From: JBAZOO01 sp041648735
Lineage (GTDB): Bacteria > Verrucomicrobiota > Lentisphaeria > Oligosphaerales > CAITYL01
NCBI GenBank assembly: GCA_041648735.1
Contig: JBAZOO010000018.1
Location: 8,775-72,774 of the forward strand
Direction of reading: 5' to 3'
DNA length: 64,000 nt
Shown: one piece after another, positions 8,983 through 17,141 of the stretch
Position numbering within the stretch: the stretch's first letter is position 1
Layout: every line of letters begins with the position of its first letter
The notes under the pieces: generated by a model
What the model was told of the DNA's origin: nothing
Database searches by the model: none
Seen by the model: only the letters and a program-made list of their open reading frames with translations
Position numbers and translations under genes: made by a program

Positions 8983-9477
8983 ATGGTCTATGTGGTGATG
9001 GGCGTGGCGGGCTGCGGCAAGACGACGGTCGGGCAGCGGCTGGCGGCGCGGCTGGGGGTGCCGTTCCATGACGGCGATGGCTTCCACCCCCCGGCGAACG
9101 TCGCGAAAATGAAGGCCGGCGTGCCGCTCGACGACGCCGACCGGGCGCCGTGGCTGGCTCTCCTGGCGGCCAAGATCGCCGAGTGGAACCAGGCCGGCGG
9201 CGCCGTGCTGGCCTGCTCGGCCTTGAAGGAGCGCTACCGCGCCATGCTCTGCGGCGGCCAGCCCGGCCAGGTCCGCTTCGTCTACCTCAAGGGCAGCCGC
9301 GACGCGATCCGGCGGCGCATGGAGGAGCGCCAGGGGCACTTCTTCCCCGCCGCCTTGCTGGAAAGCCAGTTCGCCGCCCTGGAGGAGCCGCGCGACGCCA
9401 TTGTCGTTGATGTGGCCCAGGAGCTGGACGAGAAGATCGAGGCGATTCTCCGCCAGGCCGCCGCCGCCAACGGCTGA
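8983..9477 (+). CDS. gntK: Gluconokinase
   Basis: This 164-residue protein has the P-loop VMGVAGCGKTTVGQ near residue 5, followed by the gluconokinase signature HDGDGFHPPANVAKM and GVPLDDADRAPWL. The lid region contains CSALKERYR, and the segment near 105 reads VYLKGSRDAIRRRM. Length and motifs match the thermoresistant gluconokinase (GntK/IdnK) family, which phosphorylates D-gluconate to 6-phosphogluconate in the cytoplasm. The product is the substrate of the 6-phosphogluconate dehydrogenase encoded 67 bp downstream, so the two genes form a functional pair. The gap before it (8853-8982) contains only low-complexity GC and AT palindromic spacer sequence. Confidence 0.92.
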   Translation: MVYVVMGVAGCGKTTVGQRLAARLGVPFHDGDGFHPPANVAKMKAGVPLDDADRAPWLALLAAKIAEWNQAGGAVLACSALKERYRAMLCGGQPGQVRFVYLKGSRDAIRRRMEERQGHFFPAALLESQFAALEEPRDAIVVDVAQELDEKIEAILRQAAAANG

Positions 9478-9544
9478 CCCCGGCTTCGCCGGCTTTACCC
9501 CCCCCACTAGTTTCCCCGACCCACCCCAGCAGGAGACACCGCGG

Positions 9545-10999
9545 ATGGACACGCTTGCCGACATCGGCCTCATCGGCCTCGCCGTCATGGGCGAAAACCT
9601 GGTCCTCAACATGGAAAGCCATGGCTTCACCGTCGCCTGCTACAACCGCACGGCGGCGCGGGTGGACGAATTCCTCGCCGGCCGCGGCAAGGGGAAGCGG
9701 TTCATCGGCTGCCACACCCTTGAAGCGCTGGCCAGGAGCCTCAAACGCCCGCGCAAGGTCATGCTGCTGGTCAAGGCCGGCAAGCCGGTGGACGACCTCA
9801 TCGGCCAGCTCCTGCCGCTGCTGGAGCCGGGCGACATCATCATTGACGGCGGCAACAGCCATTTCCCGGACAGCATCCGCCGGGCGCGGACGGTCGAGGC
9901 CCAGGGGCTGCTCTTCGTCGGCACCGGCGTCTCCGGCGGCGAGGAGGGCGCCCTGCGCGGCCCCTCCCTCATGCCCGGCGGCTCCCCCGCCGCCTGGCCG
10001 CAGGTGAAGCCAATTTTCCAGGCCGTCTGCGCCAAGAGCGAGGCCGGCGAGCCCTGCTGCGACTGGGTCGGCGAAAATGGCGCCGGCCATTTCGTCAAGA
10101 TGGTCCACAACGGCATTGAATACGGTGACATGCAGCTCATCGGCGAAGCCTATCAGGTGATGCGCGACCTCCTCGGCCTCACCAATGCCGAGATGCACGA
10201 CGTCTTCGCCGGCTGGAACCGCGGCGAACTGGACAGCTACCTCATCGAGATCACCCGCGACATCCTCGCCCACCGCGACTCCGCCGGGCAGGCCACCGTT
10301 GACCTGATCCTCGACGCCGCCGGCCAGAAGGGCACCGGCAAGTGGACCGCCGTCGCCGCCCTCGACGAGGGGATGCCCCTGACCCTCATCGGCGAGGCGG
10401 TCTTCGCCCGCTGCCTCTCCGCCCTCAAGGAGGAGCGCGTCGCCGCCAGCCAGGAGCTGAAGGGACAGACGCAGCCCTTCGCCGGCGACCGGAAACAACT
10501 GGTGGACGACCTGCGCCAGGCGCTCTACGCCGCCAAGATCGTCAGCTACGCCCAGGGCTACCAGCTCATGCGCGCCGCCGCCAAGACCTATGGCTGGAAC
10601 CTCAACTACGGCGGCATCGCCCTGATGTGGCGCGGCGGCTGCATCATCCGCTCCGCCTTCCTCGCCAAGATCAAGGAAGCCTTCGACCACGACCCCGCCC
10701 TGGTCAACCTCCTGCTCGCCCCCTTCTTCCGCGACGCCGTGGCCAGCCGCCAGGCGGCCTGGCGCCGGGTCGTCGTCGCCGCCGTCCAGGCCGGCATCCC
10801 CGTGCCCTGCATCGGCTCGGCCCTGGCCTATTTCGACGGCTACCGCACCGCCCGCCTCCCCGCCAACCTGCTCCAGGCCCAGCGCGACTACTTCGGCGCC
10901 CACACCTACGAGCGGGTCGACCGGCCGCGCGGCGAGCACTTCCACACCAACTGGACCGGCCGCGGCGGCGCCACCACCGCCGACACCTACACGGCCTGA
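9545..10999 (+). CDS. gnd: 6-phosphogluconate dehydrogenase (decarboxylating)
   Basis: This is a 484-residue, full-length long-form enzyme. The N-terminal dinucleotide fold begins ADIGLIGLAVMGENL, and NADP-contact NRT follows near residue 35. The substrate site contains GTGVSGGEEGALRGPSLMPG and the catalytic Lys of GHFVKMVHNGIEYGDMQLI. The C-terminal helical part includes KGTGKWTAVAALDEGMPL and the tail DRPRGEHFHTNWTGRGG. It converts 6-phosphogluconate to ribulose 5-phosphate, CO2 and NADPH. The ATG at 9545 follows an AGGAGACACC ribosome site and is preferred to the upstream in-frame extension that overlaps gntK. Confidence 0.95.
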   Translation: MDTLADIGLIGLAVMGENLVLNMESHGFTVACYNRTAARVDEFLAGRGKGKRFIGCHTLEALARSLKRPRKVMLLVKAGKPVDDLIGQLLPLLEPGDIIIDGGNSHFPDSIRRARTVEAQGLLFVGTGVSGGEEGALRGPSLMPGGSPAAWPQVKPIFQAVCAKSEAGEPCCDWVGENGAGHFVKMVHNGIEYGDMQLIGEAYQVMRDLLGLTNAEMHDVFAGWNRGELDSYLIEITRDILAHRDSAGQATVDLILDAAGQKGTGKWTAVAALDEGMPLTLIGEAVFARCLSALKEERVAASQELKGQTQPFAGDRKQLVDDLRQALYAAKIVSYAQGYQLMRAAAKTYGWNLNYGGIALMWRGGCIIRSAFLAKIKEAFDHDPALVNLLLAPFFRDAVASRQAAWRRVVVAAVQAGIPVPCIGSALAYFDGYRTARLPANLLQAQRDYFGAHTYERVDRPRGEHFHTNWTGRGGATTADTYTA

Positions 11000-11022
11000 G
11001 CCGCGCCCGCCGTCCGCCCGGG

Positions 11023-11051
11023 GCGTTTTTTGCCGGAACCCGGTAAAACGC
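11023..11051 (+). terminator. Possible hairpin terminator after gnd
   Basis: GCGTTTT and AAAACGC form outer arms around an inner CCGG/CCGG stem with a short AACC loop. The stem is imperfect and there is no clean T-run after it. It sits between gnd and the ptsH promoter, so it could end gnd transcription or act as a leader element. Confidence 0.35.
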
Positions 11052-11064
11052 TAAAAACCGGCAG

Positions 11065-11094
11065 TTGAAAAACCTCTCCTGTCAACGATATTAC
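11065..11094 (+). promoter_or_regulatory. Sigma-70-like promoter for ptsH-ptsI
   Basis: A -35 box TTGAAA (11065-11070) and a -10 box TATTAC (11089-11094) are separated by 18 bp in a locally AT-rich stretch of the otherwise GC-rich gap before ptsH. The predicted leader is about 95 nt to the GTG start at 11198. Confidence 0.5.
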
Positions 11095-11197
11095 AGCCCG
11101 GATCCCATTGCCGGTGTTGTGGCTCGGAAGGGCCGGCGACTGGACGCCCAGCTTGGCGGGAGAGGTCACTTGGATGTTTAGGGCCAGGGAAACAGCC

Positions 11198-11461
11198 GTG
11201 AAACGGGACATCGTGATTTCCAACAAGCTGGGGATGCATGCGCGCCCCGCGTCCCTGATCGTCCAGACGGCCAGCCGCTTCCGCTCCGATGTGCGGGTCA
11301 TCAAGAACAAGCAGGAAATCGATGGGAAGAGCATCCTTGGCCTGCTGATGCTGGCCGCCGGCCAAGGGACGACCTTGACTCTGGCCGCCAGTGGGGAGGA
11401 CGCCGTGGAGGCAGTCGATGCCCTTGAACAGCTTTTCAACAGCAAGTTCGGCGAAGAGTGA
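11198..11461 (+). CDS. ptsH: Phosphocarrier protein HPr
   Basis: From the GTG at 11198 the protein is 87 residues, the family size. An in-frame ATG at 11174 would add eight residues and also has a purine-rich site. The phosphorylated histidine lies in SNKLGMHARPASL (His14 here, His15 in the usual numbering). The regulatory serine is kept in IDGKSILGLLML (Ser45 here, Ser46 usually), so HPr-kinase control is possible. HPr takes phosphate from enzyme I and passes it to sugar EIIA proteins or regulators. ptsI overlaps its 3' end. No EII transporter genes are in the window. Confidence 0.93.
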   Translation: MKRDIVISNKLGMHARPASLIVQTASRFRSDVRVIKNKQEIDGKSILGLLMLAAGQGTTLTLAASGEDAVEAVDALEQLFNSKFGEE

Positions 11462-13232
11462 CGCCGCCCCGGACGCGGACGCGGCCGGGCTGCTTGTCCG
11501 CGGCATCGGCGTCTCCGTTGGCATCGCCATCGGCCCGGCCCTCGTGCTCGGCGGCGACTTCCCGAAGGTCGTCGAACACGAGATCGCGCACGCCCAGGTT
11601 CCGGCCGAGATCGAACGCTTCCGCGAGGCGCTCAAGGCCTCCCGCCGCCAGCTCGAGGAGCTGAAGCAGCGGGTCATCGAGGCCCTGGGCGAGCAGGACG
11701 CCGGCATCTTCGACGCCCACATCATGATCGTCGAGGATCCGACCATCCAGGCCGAGGTGGAACGGCTGATCGCCGAGCGCCTGCGCAACAGCGACTACAT
11801 CTTCCTCAACGTCCTCCGCCGCTACCTCCAGGCCCTCCAGCAGGTGGAAGACCCCTACATCCGCGACCGCCAAGCCGACATCAGCGACGTCTCCGCCCGC
11901 ATCATCCGCAACATCCAGGGGGAGAAGAGGCCGGACTTGGAGCACTTGGACGCCCCCCACATCATTGTCGCCCACGACATCTCCCCCTCCGACACCGCCT
12001 TCATGCACCGCGGGGTGATCCTCGGCTTCGCCACCAGCATCGGCAGCCACACCTCCCACACCGCCATCATGGCCCGCTCCTTCGGCGTCCCCGCCGTGGT
12101 CGGCACCAGCGAAATCGGCGACCTCGTCCAGAACGACGACCTGGTCATCGTTGATGGCCAGCGCGGCGTGGTGATCGTCCGGCCGACCGCCGCCCAGCTT
12201 GCCGACTACCAAGGGCGCCTCCGTCTCCAGGCGGAATGGTTCCAGAAGGTCGCCGCTGAGGCCAACCTGCCCGTCGAGACCATTGACGGCTTCCACCTCC
12301 AGCTCGCGGCCAACATCGAGCTGCCCGACGAAGTCGCCCTGATCAAGAACACCCACGGCGTCGGCGTCGGCCTCTACCGCACCGAATACCTGTTCATCGA
12401 CAAGCTGGCGCTGCCCGACGAGGAGCAGCAGTTCGAGGCCTACCGCAAGGTCGCCGAGGAGATCTACCCCCAGTCCTGCATCATCCGCACCCTCGACATT
12501 GGCGGCGACAAGTTCCTCTCCCATCTCAACCTGCCCAGCGAACTCAACCCCTTCCTCGGCGTCCGCGCCATCCGCTTCTGCCTCCAGCGCCCCGACATCT
12601 TCCTCACCCAGCTCCGCGCCATCCTCCGCGCCAGCGCCCATGGCAAGATCCGCCTGATGTTCCCGATGATCGCCTCGGTGGAGGAGCTGCGGCAGGCGCT
12701 GGAGCTGCTCAAGCAGGCCCGCGCCCAGCTCGACGAGCGCGGCGTCCCCTACAACCGCCACATGGACGTGGGGATCATGATCGAGGTGCCATCGGCGGTG
12801 ATGATCGCCGACAAGCTCGCGCCCCTGGTCGATTTCTTCAGCATCGGCACCAACGACCTGATCCAGTATTCCATGGCCGCCGACCGCGCCAACTCCGCCG
12901 TCGCCTACCTCTACCAGCCCGGCCATCCGGCCGTCATCCGCATGTTGCGGATGGTCCAGGACGCCGCCTTCCGCCACGGCATTTGGGTCAGCGTCTGCGG
13001 CGAGGCCGCCAGCGAGCCGCTGCTGCTGCCGTTGCTGCTCGGCATCGGCATCCAGGAACTGAGCATGAGCCTGCCCTCCATTGGCCGCATGAAACGGCTG
13101 ATCCGCGGCATGCGCATGCATGAGGCCGAAGGGCTGCTCCGCAAGGCCGAGGCCTGCAACACCGCCGCGGAAGTGATGGAGCTTTGTGAAGCCTATGTCC
13201 GCCGAATCGCCCCCGATGTCCTCGGCGGCTGA
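11418..13232 (+). CDS. ptsI: Phosphoenolpyruvate-protein phosphotransferase (PTS enzyme I)
   Basis: This is a 604-residue enzyme when begun at the ATG at 11418, which overlaps ptsH by 44 bp; the conserved part starts at LLVRGIGVSVGIAIGPALVL, so the first 20 or so residues are uncertain. The phosphohistidine domain has the active His in GSHTSHTAIMARSFGVPAVVG. The PEP-binding barrel shows GVGLYRTEYLF, LDIGGDKF, LGVRAIRFCL, MFPMIASVEEL and the late FFSIGTNDLIQY and VSVCGEAAS with its catalytic Cys. It moves phosphate from PEP to HPr. The last bases overlap the NusG-like gene, which suggests one transcript. Confidence 0.95.
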   Translation: MPLNSFSTASSAKSDAAPDADAAGLLVRGIGVSVGIAIGPALVLGGDFPKVVEHEIAHAQVPAEIERFREALKASRRQLEELKQRVIEALGEQDAGIFDAHIMIVEDPTIQAEVERLIAERLRNSDYIFLNVLRRYLQALQQVEDPYIRDRQADISDVSARIIRNIQGEKRPDLEHLDAPHIIVAHDISPSDTAFMHRGVILGFATSIGSHTSHTAIMARSFGVPAVVGTSEIGDLVQNDDLVIVDGQRGVVIVRPTAAQLADYQGRLRLQAEWFQKVAAEANLPVETIDGFHLQLAANIELPDEVALIKNTHGVGVGLYRTEYLFIDKLALPDEEQQFEAYRKVAEEIYPQSCIIRTLDIGGDKFLSHLNLPSELNPFLGVRAIRFCLQRPDIFLTQLRAILRASAHGKIRLMFPMIASVEELRQALELLKQARAQLDERGVPYNRHMDVGIMIEVPSAVMIADKLAPLVDFFSIGTNDLIQYSMAADRANSAVAYLYQPGHPAVIRMLRMVQDAAFRHGIWVSVCGEAASEPLLLPLLLGIGIQELSMSLPSIGRMKRLIRGMRMHEAEGLLRKAEACNTAAEVMELCEAYVRRIAPDVLGG

Positions 13233-13770
13233 GGCCGCCGCCGCCGGCGCCGGCCCCCTCCTGACGGCTGACCCCGACCGGCTCTGGACCGCCGTGCAGG
13301 CCAAGCCGCGCTGCGAAAAGCGGATCGCCGAGTGGTGCGGACGCCTGCACCTGACCCACTACCTGCCGCTGCGCAAGCAGGTGAAGCGCTACCAGCGGCG
13401 GAACGTGACCACCTTCATCCCCCTCTTCCGCGGCTATCTCTTCGCCCAGCTCTCCCCCGAGGAGCGGCTCCAGCTCGGCCAGTTCCAGAAGGTCGCCCGC
13501 ATTTTCCCCATGGACCGGGAACGCGAGGCGCCGCTCCTCGCCGAACTCCGCGCCGTCCGCATCTTCGAACTCGCCGGCCTGGCCAGCGCCCTGGAGATCC
13601 GCCCCGAATTGGCCCCGGGCACGCCGGTGACCATTGCCGGCGGGCCGTTGCGCGGCGCCTCCGGCATCGTCGAACGGCGCCAGGGCAAGGCCCGGATCAC
13701 CGTCAACATCGAGCTCCTCGGCCAGTCCGTCACCGTCGAAGTGGCCGCCGCCGAGCTGGAGACGGAGTGA
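13195..13770 (+). CDS. NusG-like transcription elongation factor paralogue
   Basis: This protein of about 191 residues (ATG 13195; GTG 13186 and ATG 13216 are alternatives) has a NusG N-terminal domain: WTAVQAKPRCEKRIAEW, THYLPLRKQVKRYQRR, and TTFIPLFRGYLFAQL. The C-terminal KOW part follows: APGTPVTIAGGPLRGASGIVE. The spacing and the lack of the usual housekeeping NusG surroundings (secE, rplK) suggest a specialised paralogue of the RfaH/UpxY/LoaP kind. Such factors act on particular operons, often for surface polysaccharides. It overlaps the end of ptsI by 38 bp and precedes rsmB by 47 bp, so it is probably co-transcribed with the phosphotransferase genes. Confidence 0.8.
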   Translation: MSAESPPMSSAAEAAAAGAGPLLTADPDRLWTAVQAKPRCEKRIAEWCGRLHLTHYLPLRKQVKRYQRRNVTTFIPLFRGYLFAQLSPEERLQLGQFQKVARIFPMDREREAPLLAELRAVRIFELAGLASALEIRPELAPGTPVTIAGGPLRGASGIVERRQGKARITVNIELLGQSVTVEVAAAELETE

Positions 13771-13817
13771 CCGGAGCCCGCCCCCGCCGCCCGGCGGGGA
13801 GGCGGTACAGTACCGGC

Positions 13818-15140
13818 ATGAAACGACCGGCCGCCGCCACCCCAGCTTCCGCACCCGCCGCCCCCACGCCGGAAACCATCTTCCTGCGCGCCTTGGACCT
13901 GCTCCGGGGCTGGGAGGCGGGGGGGGCCTGGCAGGAGGAGCTGCCGGCGGCGGCCGAGGGCGCCGGCCGCGGCGTCCTCCAGAACGGGCTGCTGACCCTG
14001 TTCCGCCGCCGCGCCGTGCTCGACTGGGTGCTGGCGCGTTTCTGCACCCGCCCCGTCCGCCCGCGGCTGCGGCGGCTGCTCTGGTGGGCGCTGGCCCAGC
14101 TTTTCTGGGGGCGGGCGCCGGCCCCGGTGGTGGCGGATCTGGCGGTGCAGGTCGCCCGCCGGCGGGGCAGTCCCGCCGAGGCCGGCTTTGTCAACGCGGT
14201 GCTCCGCGCCGTGGTCGCCGCGGGGCCGGAGCGGCTGTTGGCCGAAGCGGCCGCGCCCGGGGCGCCGCTCCACGTCCGGCTCAGCCTCAGTCCCGAACTG
14301 GCCGCCGCCTGGGCCGGCCGGCTGGCGCCGGCTGAGCTGGAGCGGCTGGCGGCGCTGCTGCTGACCCCGGCGCCGGTGACGGTGCGCCGCCGGCGGCGGC
14401 CGGCCGGGGCGGCAGTTGCGGACTCCGCAACGGGTGCGGAACTTGCCCCCGGCCTGGAACCCTTGCCGGCGCCGGCGTTCGCGCCGGGGGCGGAGCTGTT
14501 CCTCGCGGTGGCGCCGGAACGCTTCTTCGCCTCCGCCGCCTTCCGGGCCGGCGGCTATTACGTGCAAGACCCTTCGACCTTGCTGGCGCCGGCGCTGCTG
14601 GCGGTGCGGCCGGGGGAGGCGGTGGCGGACCTGTGCGCCGCGCCGGGCGGCAAGGCGCTGCTGCTGGCGGAGGCCCTGGCGGGGGCGGGGACGCTCTTCT
14701 GCGGCGACCGCTCGCCGGAACGGCTGCGCCGGGTGGCGGAAAACCTGCGGGAGTGGGGAAATGTGACGATCGCCGCCGCCGATGCCACCCGGCCGCCGCT
14801 GCCGCTGCCGCCAGGGAGCCGCGACGCCGTGCTGCTCGACGCGCCGTGCAGCAACACCGGCGTCATCCGCCGCCGGCCGGACGTGCGCTGGCGTTTCTCC
14901 CGGGCGGGATTGGCGGAGCTGGTGGCGCTGCAACGGGCGATCCTGGAAGGCGCGGCGCCGCTGATCCGCGCCGGCGGGCGGCTGGTCTGGAGCACGTGCA
15001 GCATCGAGCCGGAGGAGAACGGCCTCCAGGTCCGCCGCTTCCTGGCGGAGCATCCGGAATTCACCTTGGAAAGCGAATGCCAGCTCTTGCCGGCGGCGCT
15101 GCACGACGGCGCCTACGCCGCCCGCCTGCGCCGTGTATAG
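13818..15140 (+). CDS. rsmB: 16S rRNA m5C967 methyltransferase RsmB family
   Basis: This 440-residue protein starts with a NusB-like helical RNA-binding domain (FLRALDLLRGWEAGG to NAVLRAVV, about residues 15-140). A PUA-like connection and a SAM-dependent methyltransferase domain follow. The catalytic domain has YVQDPSTLLAP, the SAM motif VADLCAAPGGKALLLAE, motif IV with the first cysteine in LLDAPCSNTGVIRRRPD, and motif VI with the nucleophilic cysteine in WSTCSIEPEENGLQV. These two cysteines are diagnostic for RNA m5C methyltransferases. The start is the ATG at 13818, after a short palindrome CGGTACAGTACCG. Its C-terminus is short and alanine-rich but complete. Confidence 0.88.
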   Translation: MKRPAAATPASAPAAPTPETIFLRALDLLRGWEAGGAWQEELPAAAEGAGRGVLQNGLLTLFRRRAVLDWVLARFCTRPVRPRLRRLLWWALAQLFWGRAPAPVVADLAVQVARRRGSPAEAGFVNAVLRAVVAAGPERLLAEAAAPGAPLHVRLSLSPELAAAWAGRLAPAELERLAALLLTPAPVTVRRRRRPAGAAVADSATGAELAPGLEPLPAPAFAPGAELFLAVAPERFFASAAFRAGGYYVQDPSTLLAPALLAVRPGEAVADLCAAPGGKALLLAEALAGAGTLFCGDRSPERLRRVAENLREWGNVTIAAADATRPPLPLPPGSRDAVLLDAPCSNTGVIRRRPDVRWRFSRAGLAELVALQRAILEGAAPLIRAGGRLVWSTCSIEPEENGLQVRRFLAEHPEFTLESECQLLPAALHDGAYAARLRRV

Positions 15141-15189
15141 TGTGGCCCACGGCCGGGCTCGTGGCTTTGCCTGGCGGGAGGCTGAGTGG

Positions 15190-16005
15190 ATGCGGATCAT
15201 GCGGCTCTGGATTGCCTTGGTCTGGCTGGGGCTGGCGGCGGCCGCCGCGGCGGCGGCGGAGAACTTGGCGCCCAATGGCACGTTTGAAAAGGGTGGCGCC
15301 GCCGGGCCGGCGGGCTGGGAACGCCCCGACGGGCTGAGCGCCTTCTGGCTCGCCGGCGGCGTCGGCGGCGGCGGCAAGGCGGTCAAGCTGGACACGGACG
15401 TGGCCGTCGCCGACTGGGAGCGGAACCGCCGGGCGCCGGGGTCGGTGCCGGTGAAATCCCCCACCACGCCGCCCAAGTACGACACCATTGGCGCCCATGG
15501 CGGCGCCGGGCTGTGGAGCGCCCCGGTGCGGGTCGAGCGCGGCCAGTGGTATCTGCTGGAGATGGACGTCAAGGCCGGCTCGGCCCAGACCAGCTCCGCC
15601 CTCGGCCCGCCCATGCTTTGCCTGCGCGGCTACCGCCAGGCGACCGCCACGGAGGCGGCGGCAACCGGCACCCTCGCCTTCTTCCAGCCGCTGCCGGACG
15701 CACCCTGGTTTTCCGACCCCATTTTCGGCGTTGACCGGCGGCCCGTCCGCGAGGGTGACTGGCTCCAGGTCTTCCGCGCCAACCTCTTCTGCAAGGTGGT
15801 TCCCGCCCAGGCGGGGCGCTGGACGCGCTTCCGCCGGCCGGTGCAGATCCGCACCGGCCGCTTCGCCTGCGACGTGGTCCTGCTCCGCATCGCCGCCTTC
15901 TGGCCGCCGGCCGAGTATTGGTTCGACAATGTCGTCCTGCGCCGGATCACTCCGGAGGAGGCGCGCCTCCAGCGCCAGCAGGAGGCCGGCACGCCGGCGG
16001 AATGA
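15190..16005 (+). CDS. Secreted protein of unknown function, probable jelly-roll fold
   Basis: The ATG at 15190 has GGGAGG a short distance upstream and opens a clear signal peptide (RLWIALVWLGLAAAAAAAA, cut near AEN). The upstream in-frame GTG at 15133 overlaps rsmB and is less likely. The 271-residue product begins its mature part with NLAPNGTFEKGG, a beginning common in carbohydrate-binding-like jelly rolls. It ends near YWFDNVVLRRITPEEARLQRQQ, the typical final strand of such domains. Tryptophans and aromatic residues are scattered through it (ERPDGLSAFWLAGGV, RGQWYLLEMDVKAG). I do not recognise a specific family. It may bind a glycan at the surface. Confidence 0.65.
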   Translation: MRIMRLWIALVWLGLAAAAAAAAENLAPNGTFEKGGAAGPAGWERPDGLSAFWLAGGVGGGGKAVKLDTDVAVADWERNRRAPGSVPVKSPTTPPKYDTIGAHGGAGLWSAPVRVERGQWYLLEMDVKAGSAQTSSALGPPMLCLRGYRQATATEAAATGTLAFFQPLPDAPWFSDPIFGVDRRPVREGDWLQVFRANLFCKVVPAQAGRWTRFRRPVQIRTGRFACDVVLLRIAAFWPPAEYWFDNVVLRRITPEEARLQRQQEAGTPAE

Positions 16006-16128
16006 GCCGCCGGACCGGCGGGCCGGGTTGAAAACCGGCGGGGGCGAGGGGGATCAGGGACAGGCGAAAGATCGGGGCAAGGCACCGGTTGCCTGTCCCC
16101 AAGGCCGTCCTGTCCCCGCCAGCAAGGT

Positions 16129-16156
16129 TTGACGTTTGCCGCCGGCAAGGTACAGT
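16129..16156 (+). promoter_or_regulatory. Sigma-70 promoter for the DNA methyltransferase gene
   Basis: TTGACG (16129-16134) and TACAGT (16151-16156) are separated by 16 bp. The only longer reading frame of the downstream gene begins inside the -35 box, so the promoter argues for a start further downstream. Just before it, at 16045-16117, repeated CCTGTCCCC/GGGACAGG units form inverted repeats. Confidence 0.6.
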
Positions 16157-16212
16157 CTTTGCCGCGGCAAAACTTCTGCGCCGCAGCCATCAACCGGAAC
16201 CGGCCAGGGAAA

Positions 16213-17118
16213 ATGTCCTTTCCATCCCAATCCGAGACGCCGATCATGAGTTGCGCCAGCACCGCCGGGGCCACGGCAAAGGCGGAATCGCCACTTTTGG
16301 GGCAGCCTTCCCCTTCACCGGCCCCTGCCGCACTGCCAGCGCCCGCCTTCCGCGACGACGCCCACGGCATCTATCTCTTCCAAGCCGATTGCCTTGACCT
16401 GCTTGACCGCCTCGCCGCCCGCCATCCCGAGGGGCTGTTCGACGTGATCTTTGCCGATCCGCCCTACTTCCTCTCCAACGGCGGCATCACTTGCCATGCC
16501 GGCAGGATGGTTAGCGTCCACAAGGGGGAATGGGACAAAAGCCGCGGCCCCGAGCAAAACCACAACTTCAACCGCGCCTGGCTGGAGCGCTGCCAGCGCG
16601 TCCTCAAGCCCAACGGCACCATCTGGGTCACCGGCACGCACCACGTCATCTTCTCCGTCGGTTACGCCATGCAGCAGCTCGGCTTCAAGATCCTCAACGA
16701 CATCGCCTGGGAGAAGCCCAACCCGCCGCCGAACCTCTCCTGCCGCTATTTCACCCACTCCACCGAGACGATCCTCTGGGCAGCCAAGACGGAAAAGAGC
16801 AAGCACCTTTTCAACTACGCCGCCATGAAGGCCGTCACCGGCAAGCAGATGAAGACCGTCTGGACGATTCCCGCGCCCAACAACGACGAGAAAATCTTTG
16901 GCAAGCACCCGACGCAGAAGCCCGTCGCCCTTGTCGAGCGCTGCCTCGCCGCCGCCACCAACGCCGGCGACCTCGTCCTTGATCCGTTCATGGGCAGCGG
17001 AGCGACGGCGGTGGCCGCGGCCAGGACGCGCCGCCGGTGTGTCGGGGTCGAGATGGATGGGCAGTGGTTGCCGACTGCTGTCAAGCGTCTGGAAAGACTC
17101 TTCGGCGGGCAAACTTGA
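16213..17118 (+). CDS. Site-specific DNA methyltransferase, beta class (DpnA/MboA-like)
   Basis: This protein of about 301 residues belongs to the N4-cytosine/N6-adenine methyltransferases with order motif IV, target region, motif I. Motif IV reads FADPPYFLSNGGI, followed by a signature close to M2.DpnII-type enzymes, MVSVHKGEWDKS. Motif I is at the C-terminal end: DLVLDPFMGSGATAVAAA. In between are WVTGTHHVIFSVGYAM and FGKHPTQKPVALVER, a typical pre-motif-I segment. I chose the ATG at 16213 because it lies downstream of the promoter at 16129-16156; the ATG at 16246 is also possible. A small nuclease-like gene follows after 23 bp. The DpnA likeness suggests adenine methylation, but the target site cannot be read from sequence. 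Confidence 0.85.
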   Translation: MSFPSQSETPIMSCASTAGATAKAESPLLGQPSPSPAPAALPAPAFRDDAHGIYLFQADCLDLLDRLAARHPEGLFDVIFADPPYFLSNGGITCHAGRMVSVHKGEWDKSRGPEQNHNFNRAWLERCQRVLKPNGTIWVTGTHHVIFSVGYAMQQLGFKILNDIAWEKPNPPPNLSCRYFTHSTETILWAAKTEKSKHLFNYAAMKAVTGKQMKTVWTIPAPNNDEKIFGKHPTQKPVALVERCLAAATNAGDLVLDPFMGSGATAVAAARTRRRCVGVEMDGQWLPTAVKRLERLFGGQT

Positions 17119-17141
17119 AAAACCGGGAAGGGGGTGCGGCT

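Noticed and set aside
16129..16212. Longer N-terminus of the DNA methyltransferase starting at TTG 16129
   Set aside because: The extra codons coincide with the -35 and -10 boxes of the promoter and show no methylase likeness.
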